A DNA stretch of 64,000 bases from Siphonodentalium dalli (GCA_032622095.1 CP136062.1:143736351-143800350), one strand, 5' to 3'; shown: positions 23,670-36,890, counted from the first letter of the stretch. The notes: a model not told the origin generated them from the letters alone. A program made the numbers and translations.

Positions 23670-26235
23670 CTATGGGTAGACAAACAATATATGTGGCACC
23701 AATTTATATTGGCATAATATTGATCGCTTGACATGGTAAATGTATATCTTATAAATTCAAATGCAGATCGTATTATATATGCTAATATTTTTGTCGCAAA
23801 AAAATATTTGTGGAATATAAATCACACTCACTGTCATACTTTCAACAAAAATTACAAGGGAACTATATATCATAAAAGTAAACATATGTGCACACAATAT
23901 AGTGGTATTACTGTCGATAAAAGATATTGTACATTGATCACATTTAATTCCGCAAATAGTATGTGTTATTCATTTGATTTCATTTTTCGTTCTGGGCGCC
24001 AGTGTCTTTAATTTGATTAACTTTGATTCTAGTATTTAATAACAATCGTCGAGCTTGGTATTGTGTATAGGCAACGCGCGTACGTTTGTGGCGTCAAACA
24101 TAATTTGCAATATCACTTTTTCGATAAAAAAATCACGTGACTTCACGTGACAGCGCGGAATCAGCAATGGACCAATGCGATGAAAATTTGTTACGTCACA
24201 ACTTCCGATGAACTATTAATTATTTATAAACAGTCATAATAAATAAAAACGTTTCATCTTAGATTAATTTTGTTTATTAGATTAAGGAAAAGATGTGTAT
24301 AGGTCGTAACATGCTGTCTTTGAAGGCCATTATCCGGACATAACTCACTAGACTATATACATGTATATTTACGCAGACACGCTGCAATTACAATGGATAT
24401 TCACACATGGCGTACCGGTACCATATCCTTAATAACCCTCCCATATCTTAAAGTTTATTCTACTTACTTAATTGCTGCAGCGACCTATACCTTTGCATGC
24501 ATTACTAAATTATAGGTCTATATTGTCAAAGAGCTTGGTCGACACCATATGCATATCGAGTATACTCGCATCAAAACTGTCTACATGATTATTCAATCAG
24601 TCGGGTTAATAGCATGCACTGTGCCTAAATATGTTCATGACTACTCGATATTTCGCAAGTTTCTTTCCCTTAACATCGTATCGGATCGTTCTATATATAT
24701 GTCTTGTATATTACCACAGTATGTGGATTTATTGTTCAATGCGATATGTGTACTGTATTGTCTAGAGATATAATATGTTTATCAATATCCATATAAAATA
24801 TCCTCACCCATCACCATTTTCCAACGACGTACTGAAATCCAGATTGTTGTTTAATGTACGATGAACCATTTCTATTGGGTTAATAGATGATGGCGTTCCA
24901 TATGCATCACTTGTCAGCAAGATCGTCTGTAATTCGTGCAAAACTCCTGAAATTAGGAGATATATTGTTTATGGATAACATTGTATTGAGTATGAATGAT
25001 ATGTGCATCTCCCTAAACATCGAAGCTCCAACTAGAAGGGTATTACGAAACCATTTTCTGATATTATCTACGTGATAATTTCTTTCCATTAACTCCGAAA
25101 TGACGTTAGCCTCCGGGGTGGTGATATCAGGTTTATGGGGATGATGTGTCAAAGCTGAAAACTATTCTGTCAGATTTGACACCATACAACCACAGTCGGG
25201 AGCTTTTCTATGAATGGTATTAATTCTTAGCACATTTTGATTTTTTGTCAGCCTCACAAACATTCCAATAATCGTCTCTCGTGAAGAGTTTTATGCTTCC
25301 GTCGCTAACACGTGGCAACTGTCTGTGATATAAGACCATCATTGTGATTCAACTATATTTCATGTGATGGATTACAACCCAGGAATAACATCGTTTAAAG
25401 CTGAACTTGAATATGTCCAATATTGTGCAGATCAAAGATACATGTTTATAGATGTGAAAGCGCTGAATATGATTAATAACTGCAAATCTTCACTGACTCA
25501 CATGATGCCATGTTTTATTGAACTTCCATGATATAATTAAATACAGGGGGTTAGAGGTGGTTGCATAGCAAGTTGTAACAATTTAGGTAATGGTCTTCTC
25601 TCCTGGAGTCATACACATAGCCGATATGGATGCAATTAATGTAATTTCACTATGGCGCGTTAGTCAAGTCCGGAATTCTAACTGATGTGCACATGCGCTC
25701 AAATCTTCGCACCTTCGCTGTTCCCAATCTGAACTCCAACATAACCTTTATCATTTCACGATCCGCGTGTATAATGTATCGCTGATTCTTGGTATACAGT
25801 GGGCGCATGGGCGTTTTATTTATAGAAATGGGAATATTTGGGACGGATTAAAAGTCGAAATGCGACCCGGAGGACGAGTCCGGTAAAGGTGTAGTTGTTT
25901 AACAATGTCTAACGTTGCATATCTTCTACTGGATATATATTACTCCAACGCCTTCAATTTACTGAAACCAATATATTTTATATTCTATAATTACAATCAT
26001 GGGTATATAATATATGATCTTGAGTGCGTTACCATTTCTGACTATGGTTTTCTTGTATTCTCCTCGATTCAGCATCATATACATCGCCAATGCGTGAGTG
26101 TCATGAATACATCCATATAATGACGGTCTGGTGCTGTTTTCGTTTCCATATTGATTGAAATCATAACGACAGCTGTGACTGACTGGTTACGAGACCGTGC
26201 TATGGGGATGTATACGCCTGTTGAAGTCACAGGTA
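23670..26235. other. Intron flank, nothing recognised
   Basis: Long AT-rich intron sequence upstream of the 23.67-kb exon. Short open frames occur on both strands but none has splice sites, domain motifs or phase that would fit the gene. Confidence 0.6.
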
Positions 26236-27308
26236 TTAGGCACAACATTTTTTTTTTAATTTAATCAAAATCTCGGAAATGTAAGTATCATCCTCACAAA
26301 AGCAAATTTATTATCAAATTGATCTGGAATTCTAGCATTATGTGCCTAAGTAATCATATGTGTTGTTAAAGTTTAGCTTTCCGTCGTACTTTAAACAAGT
26401 GAGCATAGAAAATCATTCGAAGATGTCAATGAAATTATTTGTTTGGTACCCGAAACGTCCGTCCAATGAAAAATAAAAAAATAAAATAATCTAACCCATA
26501 AATCACCGAGATCTATACTATTATCATCAAACTAAATAGCCCTATTGTCAAACAGACGTTGTTTCACGAAGTACATCTAATTTGGGGGTGGTACTCAACA
26601 TACATCATGTTTCGTCAGTTTTACAGATTTATATTCACGGGAGGCCATTTTTCAAAACTTGAACTTTATTAAATTAATTTTAATATCCCTCGTTTAATTG
26701 ATATCCGGCATTCTTAATGACATAAATCATGCGGTGGATATATAATACCCACTAGATAAGGAATTAGATAAAACATTTTTTTTTATCGATATAAAATTAT
26801 TTTATTTTGGAGTCATTTACTGCAGCGTTTCTCGAGTTTGTTTCGCACTTTCAAAATGGCCTCCCTCGAATAGAATCATGTGAAACTGACGGGGAGAAAA
26901 ACAAAAATCGTTATTAAACTCGATGTATGTTGAGTACCACACCCAAATTAGCTGTCCTTCGTGAAACAACGTCTGTTTGACAATATGGCTATTTAGTTTG
27001 TTGATTAGAGTATAGATTTCGGTTATTTAGTTGTTGGATTCTTTGATTTTTTTATTTTTCATTGGACGGACGTTTCGGGTACCAACCAAATACATTTGAT
27101 TTATCAACTTTAAATGTTTTTCTATGTTCACTAATCTCAAATACGACGACAAACCAAACATGTTTGAAAACTATGATTATTTGGTCATATAGTGCTGCAA
27201 TTACAGATCAATAAACTATAAATGTTTGCTTTTGTAGAGAAAAATGCTGACCTCTATCAAAAATGAGATAGATACCTTTCCGAGATATTGATTAAATGTT
27301 GTGCCTAA
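26236..27308. mobile_element. TA-flanked hairpin MITE, 1.07 kb
   Basis: The element begins TTAGGCACAACATTT and ends AAATGTTGTGCCTAA, with TA on each side (26234-26235 and 27309-27310). The inverted similarity continues far inward: GGACGGACGTTTCGGGTACC at about 27063 mirrors GGTACCCGAAACGTCCGTCC near 26445, and TTGTTTCACGAAG near 26570 mirrors CTTCGTGAAACAA near 26958. Arms are about 400 bp with a central loop of about 270 bp. TIR plus TA duplication points to a non-autonomous Tc1/mariner-type element. No transposase inside. Confidence 0.82.
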
Positions 27309-28680
27309 TACATGTGGTTGAAGTGGCATTTAATGTGATAGTGTATAATACTAAATAAGTTGCTTGGAAAAAAAGTCTCACATGGACAAAGACATAGTTT
27401 ACTGCACAATCGTTTTACAATTATAGGATAAGGCAAGCAATAGGGGAACAAGAAATGAAGACAAAAGCAAATATCAATAAAATTATTATAAACATGTAAA
27501 TAAACTATCCAAGGGGATGAGACGTCTTTGAACAGTGAATCACTTTCTGATTTTTTGTTACTACTCCCTGGAAGTTCTTAATGCTGCATTGAAAATGTTG
27601 TCATGATAGAGTTGAATAGCCTGTTTAAATTCACAAAACGTTAGCCAAATCGTCTATGCATACTTAAATAAAATACATCGGCGTGAGGTATCCCCTGCAG
27701 AACAGTGCCGTAAGAAATGTACTTCATCTTCAACTTTGTGGTCATTGCATTGTCTACATATTTGTGTTTCTCGCGACAATGAAGAGGTTCTACAGGCCCC
27801 ACTCTCTATCTCCGGATTATGATCAAATGTTGCAAATTTAGATATGATACGAATGTTACTTCTGGAAAGATTGACGCCTTTGATTGATAGCTAGTTGTGA
27901 TGCTCCTCATGTTTGTACACACTGGACGCCGATCACTTTCAGAAAGAACAGATGGACGTTTTTGGGAGGTCCAGCAATAGTTTGACCAATTGAATGTGAA
28001 AGTTTTCTAGCGCATGGTTTTCATTCTTGTACAGGGCTCACTCTCCCCATATTCCCGAAGCGTATGTTAATATAGCCTTGATGCATGGGTAAATCATTTA
28101 CAGCTATAGATAATGGTACTGATTCCTCACATATCCTTTGTATTTTAAATATGGCTCTGGACGTTCAATTTAATACGTCACGAATGCGATAAAACACCAG
28201 CTGCAGTTATTTTCAGTCCAAAATATATATCTCTGTGACGATTTAAGTTCATTGTCTATAATGCAAACACCCTGTCCTGTGTTATTCGTTTTAACGACCT
28301 TATATGATTACAGTAGTGTGTTCACATTATACAATTATGTCATAGCTTCATAGTATTCTTGCCTGCAGTGTCTTTCTTGTGCAAACTTAAATGACATGTG
28401 TTTATATTTTGTCTGTATCTGTATAGTCGTATCTACGAGGACATTCTGTTTTGTTGTGTATTTTCTCTTTAAAGGCACGTGAGGCCTTAGTTGTCGAAAA
28501 TATTCATATTTGTTCCAATCACCGTAAACAGAAAAAACAGTAAAACGCATACAGTTTCGTTCTTATATACCATGACCATCGCGTAAACAGCATGTTGTCA
28601 TAAAGACCTACTATATTGTACCTAAGCAAGAGCCTGGTTGTGTTACAGAAGACAGCACAATGCTACTGGCTAATCACACA
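27309..28680. other. Intron, nothing recognised
   Basis: AT-rich sequence between the hairpin MITE and the next dispersed repeat. No coding signal or array seen. Confidence 0.6.
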
Positions 28681-29150
28681 CAAATGGCATAAACGCTCTT
28701 TATTAGTTCCATATCAGGAATTCACCCACAAAGAACGCTCTTTATGTTTACCATCATAATATAAACAAACATCAGAAAAGTAACTTTTTATGATTTTGTT
28801 TACATAACAATGGTCAACCATATGACAATAACATACTGTTTATGCGACATTTCTTATTTGTATACGGACAAAGTCTGTCTACATTTTGATGTTCTTTTTG
28901 TTTGTGGCGGTTTTTGACGGTTGGAAATATTTTCACAGGATACCCACCGCCAAGGCCAACCGTACCTTTAAAATACTTTCCATTTTCCAGCTGTATAAAT
29001 GTTACTCGATCAGGAGGCAGTTCTACCATATTAGGAATAGATTATTTTCTGTTCCATGTCGTGCAAATGGTTGATGTTTATTGGGACCCAAACATCGTGT
29101 TCAAATTTGTACTTTACATGACCTCAATGCATCTTTCTGGGACATATGTT
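28680..29150. repeat. Dispersed repeat with AAACGCTCTTTAT boxes
   Basis: Holds two boxes, AAACGCTCTTTAT (28691) and AACGCTCTTTAT, separated by CCATATCAGGAATTC. The same arrangement is found in reverse near 45985-46040. GGGACCCAAACATCGTGTTC near 29085 is mirrored near 45940-45960. The part 28795-28925 (TGACAATAACAT, TTTGTGGCGGTTTT) also resembles 56535-56660 in direct orientation. A copy of an old dispersed family; type unknown. Confidence 0.6.
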
Positions 29151-29170
29151 GACGTATATAAATTCATATA

Positions 29171-29221
29171 CCTTACTCGTATTTAAATCGCGCAGTACTA
29201 TTTTTCGCACACCCGTCGGAG
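29171..29221 (+). repeat. Left half of a short palindromic repeat split by the MULE
   Basis: CCTTACTCGTATTTAAAT followed by CAGTACTATTTTTCGC, preceded by TA. The same sequence occurs complete and inverted at 51197-51274. Its other half continues at 50617-50672, right after the transposon. This is the target the giant transposon entered. Confidence 0.7.
29213..29221. repeat. Target-site duplication of the MULE, left copy
   Basis: CCGTCGGAG directly before the first base of the element; an identical 9-mer follows its last base at 50617-50625. Nine bases is the usual MULE duplication length. Confidence 0.9.
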
Positions 29222-29229
29222 GGCAGTGG

Positions 29230-29255
29230 CTATTCGCCACCCGGGTGGCGAATAG
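29230..29255. repeat. Outer terminal palindrome, 26 bp, perfect
   Basis: CTATTCGCCACCC followed by its exact reverse complement, GGGTGGCGAATAG, beginning eight bases inside the element end. The right-end counterpart (50583-50608) has one mismatch. A likely protein-binding site. Confidence 0.85.
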
Positions 29256-29272
29256 TCATATAACATAGAAAT

Positions 29273-29302
29273 CGCTATTCGCCACCCGGGTGGCGAATAG
29301 CG
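29273..29302. repeat. Inner terminal palindrome, 30 bp, perfect
   Basis: CGCTATTCGCCACCC followed by its exact reverse complement. It shares its core with the outer palindrome 43 bases away and has a perfect partner at the right end (50536-50565). The half GGGTGGCGAATA recurs in each tandem unit. Confidence 0.88.
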
Positions 29303-31804
29303 TTTTTATATTTTATTTATTTGCTCCACATACGGAGAGTATGGTGATCTCGAGCATCGGGAATAATGATTGTCAGTCCTTACGCAAAAGGCCGTGAGTT
29401 GGGTTGCAATATGAGAAGGGGTGGGGGTACATTACATTTTTTTCCTAACACTGGAACTTCAAATACGGCATACAAGCATATTTTAGCTCAAAATTATGTG
29501 ATCTGTATGACAGGTGGAGGTGGAGGAGGGGAGGAAGGGGTGGGGTGTTGCATAACTGATTGAGGATTTTAGGGGTGGGGGAGGTGTACCGTTTTTTGGT
29601 CAAAAACTTGGTGTCAGATTATTTGTTGTGCATTATATGTAAGGATTTGTGTACTACATTAGGCGTTCATTTCAAGGTTTAGAAGTACATTTCGGACAAA
29701 TATTTGTCATTGGAATTTGAGATGGGGTGGCGAATAAAAGTATTCTTAAATCTCGGACGTCAGTTAGATTTCTTCATTTGTGCATTGGATTAGCCGATCC
29801 AGCAATCATAAACAATCATTTTCTAGAACTGGTAGTGTGGAATTGCGAAAACAAATATGTGACCTGAATAGGTTGGGGGAGGGGTGGGTAGCGAATAACT
29901 TTAATCTCAAAACTTGGATGTCAGATGAGTTTCTTGTTCTTTGTATTAGATTAGACGATCCATTAATCATAAACAATCATTATATAGAACTGGAGTGGAA
30001 TTGCGAAAAAAATTCTGCGTTCTGAATTGGTTGGTGGGTGGGGGGGGGGGGGGTGGCGAATAACTTTATTCTTAAGACTTGGATGTCGGATAAGCTTTTT
30101 ATTTTGTGCATTAGATTAGACGATTCTTCGACCATAAACAATCATTTTGTAGACCTGGAATTGGAATTGCGAACAAAAATTTGCGATTTGAATTGGTTGG
30201 TGGGCGGGGGGGAGGGGGGGGGGGGGTGGCGAATAATTTTATTCTTTAAATGTGGATGTCAGATGAGCTAGTTATTATTTTGCATTAGATTAGACGATCC
30301 TGCAATCATAATCAATCATTTAATAGAACTGGAAGTTAAATTGCGAACAAAAATGCGAAATCTGCTACCTGAATTGGTTGGTGTGTGTGGGGGGGGGGGG
30401 GGGGGGGGGGGGGGGTGGCGAATAACTTTATTCTTAAAACTTGGATGTCAGAATAACTTTTTATTTTGTGCATTAGATTAGACGATTCTTCAATCATAAA
30501 CAATCATTTTGTAGACCTGGAAGTGGAATTGCGAACAAAAATTTGAGATTTGAATTGGTTGGTGGGGGGGGGGGGGGGGGGGGGGGGGGGTGGCGAATAA
30601 TTTTATTCTTTAAATGTGGACGTCAGATGAGCTAGTTATTGTTTTGCATTAGATTAGACGATCCTGCAATCATAATCAATCATTTGATAGATCTGGAAGT
30701 GGAATTGCGAACGAAAATCTGCGATCTGAATTGGTTGGTGAGGGGGGGTGGCGAATAATTTTATTCTTTAAATGTGGACGTCAGATGAGCTAGTTATTGT
30801 TTTGCATTAGATTAGACGATCCTGCAATCATAATCAATCATTTAATAGAACTGGATGTTGAATTGCGAACAAAAAGTGAAATCTGCTACCTGAATTGGTT
30901 GGTTGGTGGGGGGGGGGGGGGGGGGGGGTGGCGAATAATTTTATTCTTTAAACGTGGCTGTCAGGTGAGCTTGTTATTGTTTTGGATTAGATTAGACGTT
31001 CCTGCAATCATAATCAATCATTTGATAGAACTGGAAGTGGAATTGCGAACGAAAATCTGCGATCTGAATTGGTTGGTGAGGGTGGGGGTGGCGAATAATT
31101 TTTTTCTTTAATCATGGATGTCAGATGAGCTTGTTGTTGTTTTGCATTAGATTAGACGATCCGGCAATCATAAACAATCATTTTGTAGACCTGGAAGTGG
31201 AATTGCGAACACAAATCTGCGATCTGAATTAGTTGGTGAGGGGGGGTGGCGAATAATTTTATTCCTAAAACATGGATGTCAGATGAGTTTGTTATTGTTT
31301 TGCATTAGATTAGACGATACTGCAATCATAATCAATCATTTAATAGAACTGGAACTTGAATCGCGAACAAAAATGTGAAATCTGAATTGGTTGGTGAGGG
31401 GGGGTGGCGAATAATTTTATTCTTAGAACATGGATGTCAGATGAGGTTGTTATTGTTTTGCATTAGATTAGACGATCCTGCAATCATAATCAATCATTTA
31501 ATAGAACTGGAACTTGAATTGCGAACAAAAATGTGAAATCTGAATTGGTTGGTGGTTGGGGGGGGGGGGGGGGGTGGCGAATAACTTTAATCTTAATATT
31601 GGATGTAAGATGATTTTTTTATTTTGTGCATTAGATTAGACGATCATTCAAATCATAGACAATCATTTTATGAACCTGGAGGTGGAATTGCGAACAAAAA
31701 TCTGCGATCTTGATTTGGTTGGTGAGGGGGGGGGGGGGGGGGGGGGGGAGGGGGTGGCGAATAACTTTATTCTTAAAACTTGGATGTAAGATGAGTTTCT
31801 TATT

Positions 31805-32083
31805 TTGTGCATTAGATTAGACGATCATTCAAATCATAGACAATCATTTTATGAACCTGGAGGTGGAATTGCGAACAAAAATCTGCAATCTGAATTGGAT
31901 TGCTGGTGGGGGGGGGGGGGGGGGGGGGGGGGGGTGGCGAATAACTTTAATCTTAAAACTTGGATGTCAGATGAGTTTCTTGTTTGGTGCATTAGATTAG
32001 ACGATACTTCAAACATAAACAATGATTTTATGGACCTGGAAGTGGAATTGCGAACAAAAATCTGCGATCTTGATTTGGTTGGT

Positions 32084-32117
<34 letters not shown>

Positions 32118-32595
32118 GGCGAATAGCTTTATTCTAAAATTTTGGATGTCAGATAAGCTTTTTATTATGCGCATTAGATTAGACGATTCTTCGATCATAA
32201 TCAATCATTTGATAGAACTGGAAGTGGAATTGCGAACGAAAATCTGCGATCTGAATTGGTTGGTGAGGGTGGGGGGTGGCGAATAATTTTATTCTTAGAA
32301 CATGGATGTAAGATGAGTTTCTTATTTTGTGCATTAGATTAGACGATCATTCAAATCATAGACAATCATTTTATGAACCTGGAGGTGGAATTGCGAACAA
32401 AAATCTGCAATCTGAATTGGATTGCTGGTGGGGGGGGGGGGGGGGGTGGCGAATAACTTTAATATTAAAACTTGGATGTCAGATAAGTTTCTTGTTTTGT
32501 GCATTAGATTAGACGATACTTCAAACATAAACAATGATTTTATGGACCTGGAAGTGGAATTGCGAACAAAAATCTGCGATCTTGATTTGGTTGGT

Positions 32596-32631
<36 letters not shown>

Positions 32632-33310
32632 GGCGAATAGCTTTATTCAAAAATTTTGGATGTCAGATAAGCTTTTTATTATGCGCATTAGATTAGACGA
32701 TTCTTCGATCATAATCAATCATTTGATAGAACTGGAAGTGGAATTGCGAACGAAAATCTGCGATCTGAATTGGTTGGTGAGGGTGGGGGGGTGGCGAATA
32801 ATTTTATTCTTAGAACATGGATGTAAGATGAGTTTCTTATTTTGTGCATTAGATTAGACGATCATTCAAATCATAGACAATCATTTTATGAACCTGGAGG
32901 TGGAATTGCGAACAAAAATCTGCAATCTGAATTGGATTGCTGGTGGGGGGGGGGGGGGGGGGGGGTGGCGAATAACTTTAATATTAAAACTTGGATGTCA
33001 GATAAGTTTCTTGTTTTGTGCATTAGATTAGACGATACTTCAAACATAAACAATGATTTTATGGACCTGGAAGTGGAATTGCGAACAAAAATCTGCGATC
33101 TTGATTTGGTTGGTGAGGGGGGGGGGGGGGGGGGGGGGGTGGCGAATAGCTTTATTCTAAAATTTTGGATGTCAGATAAGCTTTTTATTTTGCGCATTAG
33201 ATTAGACGATTCTTCGATCATAATCAATCATTTGATAGAGCTGGAAGTGGAATTGCGAACGAAAATCTGCGATCTGAATTGGTTGGTGAGGGTGGGGGGT
33301 GGCGAATAAT
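31805..33310 (+). repeat. Higher-order block repeated inside the left arm
   Basis: Three units together repeat as a block of about 515-520 bp: the same unit (with CATTCAAATCATAGACAATC and a GGATTGCTGGTGG start of the G run) begins at about 31805, 32327 and 32842. This indicates unequal exchange or replication slippage that duplicated groups of units, and explains why the left arm is longer than the right. Confidence 0.75.
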
Positions 33311-35289
33311 TTTTTTCTTTAATCATGGATGTCAGATGAGCTTGTTGTTGTTTTGCATTAGATTAGACGATCCGGCAATCATAAACAATCATTTTGTAGA
33401 CCTGGAAGTGGAATTGCGAACAAAAATCTGCGATCTGAATTAGTTGATGAGGGGGGTGGCGAATAATTTTATTCCTAAAACATGGATGTCAGATGAGTTT
33501 GTTATTGTTTTGCATTAGATTAGACGTTCCTGCAATCATAATCAATCATTTGATAGAACTGGAAGTGGAATTGCGAACGAAAATCTGCGATCTGAATTGG
33601 TTGGTGAGGGGGGGTGGCGAATAATTTTATTCTTAGAACATGGATGTCAGATGAGGTTGTTATTGTTTTGCATTAGATTAGACGATCCTGCAATCATAAT
33701 CAATCATTTAATAGAACTGGAACTTGAATTGCGAACAAAAATGTGAAATCTGAATTGGTTGGTGGTTGGGGGGGGGGGGGGGGGTGGGGGTGGCGAATAA
33801 CTTTAATCTTAATATTGGATGTAAGATGATTTTCTTATTTTGTGCATTAGATTAGACGATCATTCAAATCATAGACAATCATTTTATGGACCTGGAGGTG
33901 GAATTGTGAACAAAAATCTGCAATCTGAATTGGATTGCTGGTGGAGGGGGGGGGGGGGCGGGTGGCGAATAACTTTAATCAGATGAGTTTCTTGTTTGGT
34001 GCATTAGATTAGACGATACTTCAACATAAACAATGATTTTATGGACCTGGAAGTGGAATTGCGAACAAAAATCTGCGATCTTGATTTGGTTGGTGAGGGG
34101 GGGGGGGGGGGGGGTGGCGAATAACTTTAATCTTAAAACGTGGATGTGAGATGAGCTTGTTATTGTTTTCCAATAGATTAGGCGATCCTGCAACAATCAT
34201 AATCAATGATTTGATAGAACTGGAAGTGGAATTGCGAACACAAACACAAATCTGCGATCTGAGTTGCCTGGTGGATATGGGGGGGGGGGGGGGGGTGGCG
34301 AATAACTTTAATCTTAAAACTTGGATGTAAGATGAGTTACTTGTTTTTTGTATTAGATTGGACGATCCTGCAATCAATTTATGGAACTGTAAATGGAATT
34401 GCGAACAAATATCTAGCGATCTTAATTGGTTCGTGGCTGGGGGCTGGGTGGCGAATAATTTTATTCTTAAAAGTTGTATGTCAGATGATTTTCTTGTTTT
34501 GTACATTACAATAGGTGACCCATGGATGTTAACAGTCATTTCCTGGATCTGGAAGCACTGTTTCGCTCACAATTTTGTGATCTGCATTTCAGGTGGTGAT
34601 GCGAGTTGGGGGTACTCTTGTGTCTCGAATTTCAGATGAATCTCTTATGTTGTTCCATTCGATTAGACGATCCTTAAGGTAGCAGTACACGATTTATCGG
34701 GTTATAGGGGGGGGGTCTGAAAAATAAGTATATGGGGGCATAACAGCCAGTGTATAGCCTATGTTAAATGTGTCATTATTGGTTTGAAGGTTTTATTATT
34801 TCACAAAACTGGGAAAGTTCTCAAAAAAGTGGATTTTGTATACGCAACAGAATTTTTGTATTCAGGCAATTTCAGGTCAACTCTTTGTTATTGGTTACCG
34901 GAAAATAGCCTGATTTCTCTCCCCTGCATTCTGTCATCTGCGCTTGCAAAACATTTTTTTCTCAAAATGATACGATAACTTTCTTTCTATTTCAAATATT
35001 TCTCAGCTCTAACATATCTCTATCAGGTGGAAGAAGCTTATTTACTGACATTCGCTCTGTCATGGTCTGTTTTGGGGTTTAAAATGGCCAATTTGTGTAA
35101 AAAAAATGGGTGAAATTTAGCATTTGTGTGTGTAAACCAATGGGTATAACTCAATGACAAATTTTACAAAGAAGCTAAAGTACAGACATGTGATTACACC
35201 TAAAACATGCTTGATGGGACCTATGCCAAAGAAAATGGCTCACCTCCCAGGTTGGCCAAAATTGCTGGAAATCGTGTATTGTTACCTAA

Positions 35290-36890
35290 ATCATAAACAT
35301 TCACTTCCCAGAAGTGGAGGTAGAGTTGCGAACAAATTTATGCGATGTGAATTGGTTGGGGTGGCGAATAACGTTTTTCCCCTAACAATTTCAGGGGAGG
35401 TCGTTTTCATTTTGACCTATTCTGGCACCCACCACGCCCATTTTGCCCCCAAAATTGTGTTTGTATTTTCGTAGACCCATCACTTTTTGGAAGATTTGTG
35501 ACAAATATATGTACACGAGTAACATAAAACTTCATTGTATCTCATATATTTTCATTATTGACAGTGTTCATTGCTTTGTTACAGTTTGAGACATATTCAA
35601 CAAAGTGTTTATTTTTTTAGTTTTTATGTGCATTGTGTTTATGTTTTATGTGTGTTTCGTTGTTGTCAACTTGTGGGATACTTTAAAGGCCCACCATTCT
35701 TTTCCTACTGGTCCTGACTGCGAAACTACAGTTATAAACATTGGACATCCAGATATGTACCGAGATTGCAAATTTTTAAATGCCATCAGTTGTCTTACCA
35801 ACTCACCAAGTCACACAAACACACGCTTTAAGTACAATATAATGCAATTTAATTGCTGCTAATATACATTTTCACGTGGACACATCCTTTGATATGAATT
35901 TGAGTGCCCATTTGTGGCCTCGTTCTGTGCATGGCGGGGAACATCATAAATAAAAATGCGGTAGAACATCAAACAAGTTGATAGAATTGTATGCACGAGT
36001 CTGTTATCCATGTCAGGCAGTGGCAAGCAAGATCTTTTAGTTTCCAGTTTTCATTTCGATTAGTATAGTGTGATGTTTTTTCAATTTGTTTTATGATTCG
36101 CAGCAGTTAGTGCTAAATATTTTTTCGGTTCACAATCTGGAACAGTGATGATTTATATGCATCCAGCAGAGGAGTTGAGTATGGGTTCTGAAGTGATTAC
36201 CCACTCCTATATAATAATATGTAGTGACATATATATGTAGTATTTTCTTCAGTATACAATGATATATTTTGAAAAAAACGGCATGAAGACAAAAATTCAA
36301 CTTGAAGAAAAAACTGATTTTGTTAGGTGGTGATAATTCCACCCACCCACCAATAAGTTTCTCGTTTGTATTATATTAGGCGTTCGTTGGATCGAAAGTG
36401 CTCATTCTCTAGGTTTAGAAGTACAGTTGGGACAAACCGATGTGATCCGAATTTGAGGTGGGGGATGGCGAATAACATTATTCTTAAAACTCGGACGTCA
36501 GATGCGTTTCTTAATTGTGTGCATTTGATTAGAAGGTCCTGAAATCATAAACAATCATTTTCTAGAACTGGAAGTGGAATTGCGAATAACGTTATCCTTA
36601 AAACTTGCATGTCAGATTAGTTTCTTGATTCGTCCCATGAGATTATACGATCCCGCAATTATAAACGGTCATTTTAAAAAAATGCGCGCAAACTTCTGCT
36701 GAATTGTTTTCTCTAACACTTGGATTTTTAGTTAGTTTCTTGGCAATTTCAATAGCTTATTCCCTAGTTGTAGAAGTACTGTTTCCGACAAATCTCCGTA
36801 TATATGATCGGAAATTATCATGTGATCGGAATTTGAGGTGCGGGGTGTGGCGAATAACGTTTTTTTTCACGAACACTTTTAGTTAGGTTT
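35290..36890 (+). repeat. Diverged, isolated copies of the arm unit inside the MULE
   Basis: Weaker copies occur at about 35300-35400 (GTTGCGAACAAATTTATGCG, GGTGGCGAATAACG) and 36360-36860 (three pieces with GATGGCGAATAACATTATTC, GGAAGTGGAATTGCG and GTGTGGCGAATAACG). They have no poly-G run and no counterpart in the right arm, so they look like the old inner edge of the left array. Confidence 0.65.

Larger units (their letters stand above)
29222..34640 (+). repeat. Left terminal inverted repeat of the MULE, with tandem array
   Basis: First about 500 bp are single copy and match the reverse complement of 50120-50616 almost base for base. From about 29.72 kb units of about 160-180 bp follow, about 27 in all. 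Each unit carries a poly-G run, then TGGCGAATAA, a TTTTATTCTTAAAAC piece, GGATGTCAGATGAG, TGCATTAGATTAGACGAT, CAATCATAA.CAATCATTT, GAACTGGAAGTGGAATTGCG and AAAATCTGCGATCTGAATTG. Units stay open on both strands over long stretches, giving artificial ORFs with poly-Gly or poly-Pro; these are not genes. Confidence 0.88.

Noticed and set aside
24887-26120. Small ORFs of 60-80 codons on both strands in the large intron.
   Set aside because: No domains, no splice sites in matching phase, AT-rich composition typical of chance frames.
29780-34540. Many ORFs of 60-166 codons with poly-Gly or poly-Pro over the left arm (and similar ones at 47.3-50.1 kb).
   Set aside because: They are by-products of the tandem units: frames change with each poly-G length, both strands are equally open and no start or splice context supports them.
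29222-34640. CRISPR-like array of regular repeats.
   Set aside because: Units are 160-180 bp with no repeat-spacer division, and the genome is eukaryotic; this is a satellite-like array in a transposon arm.
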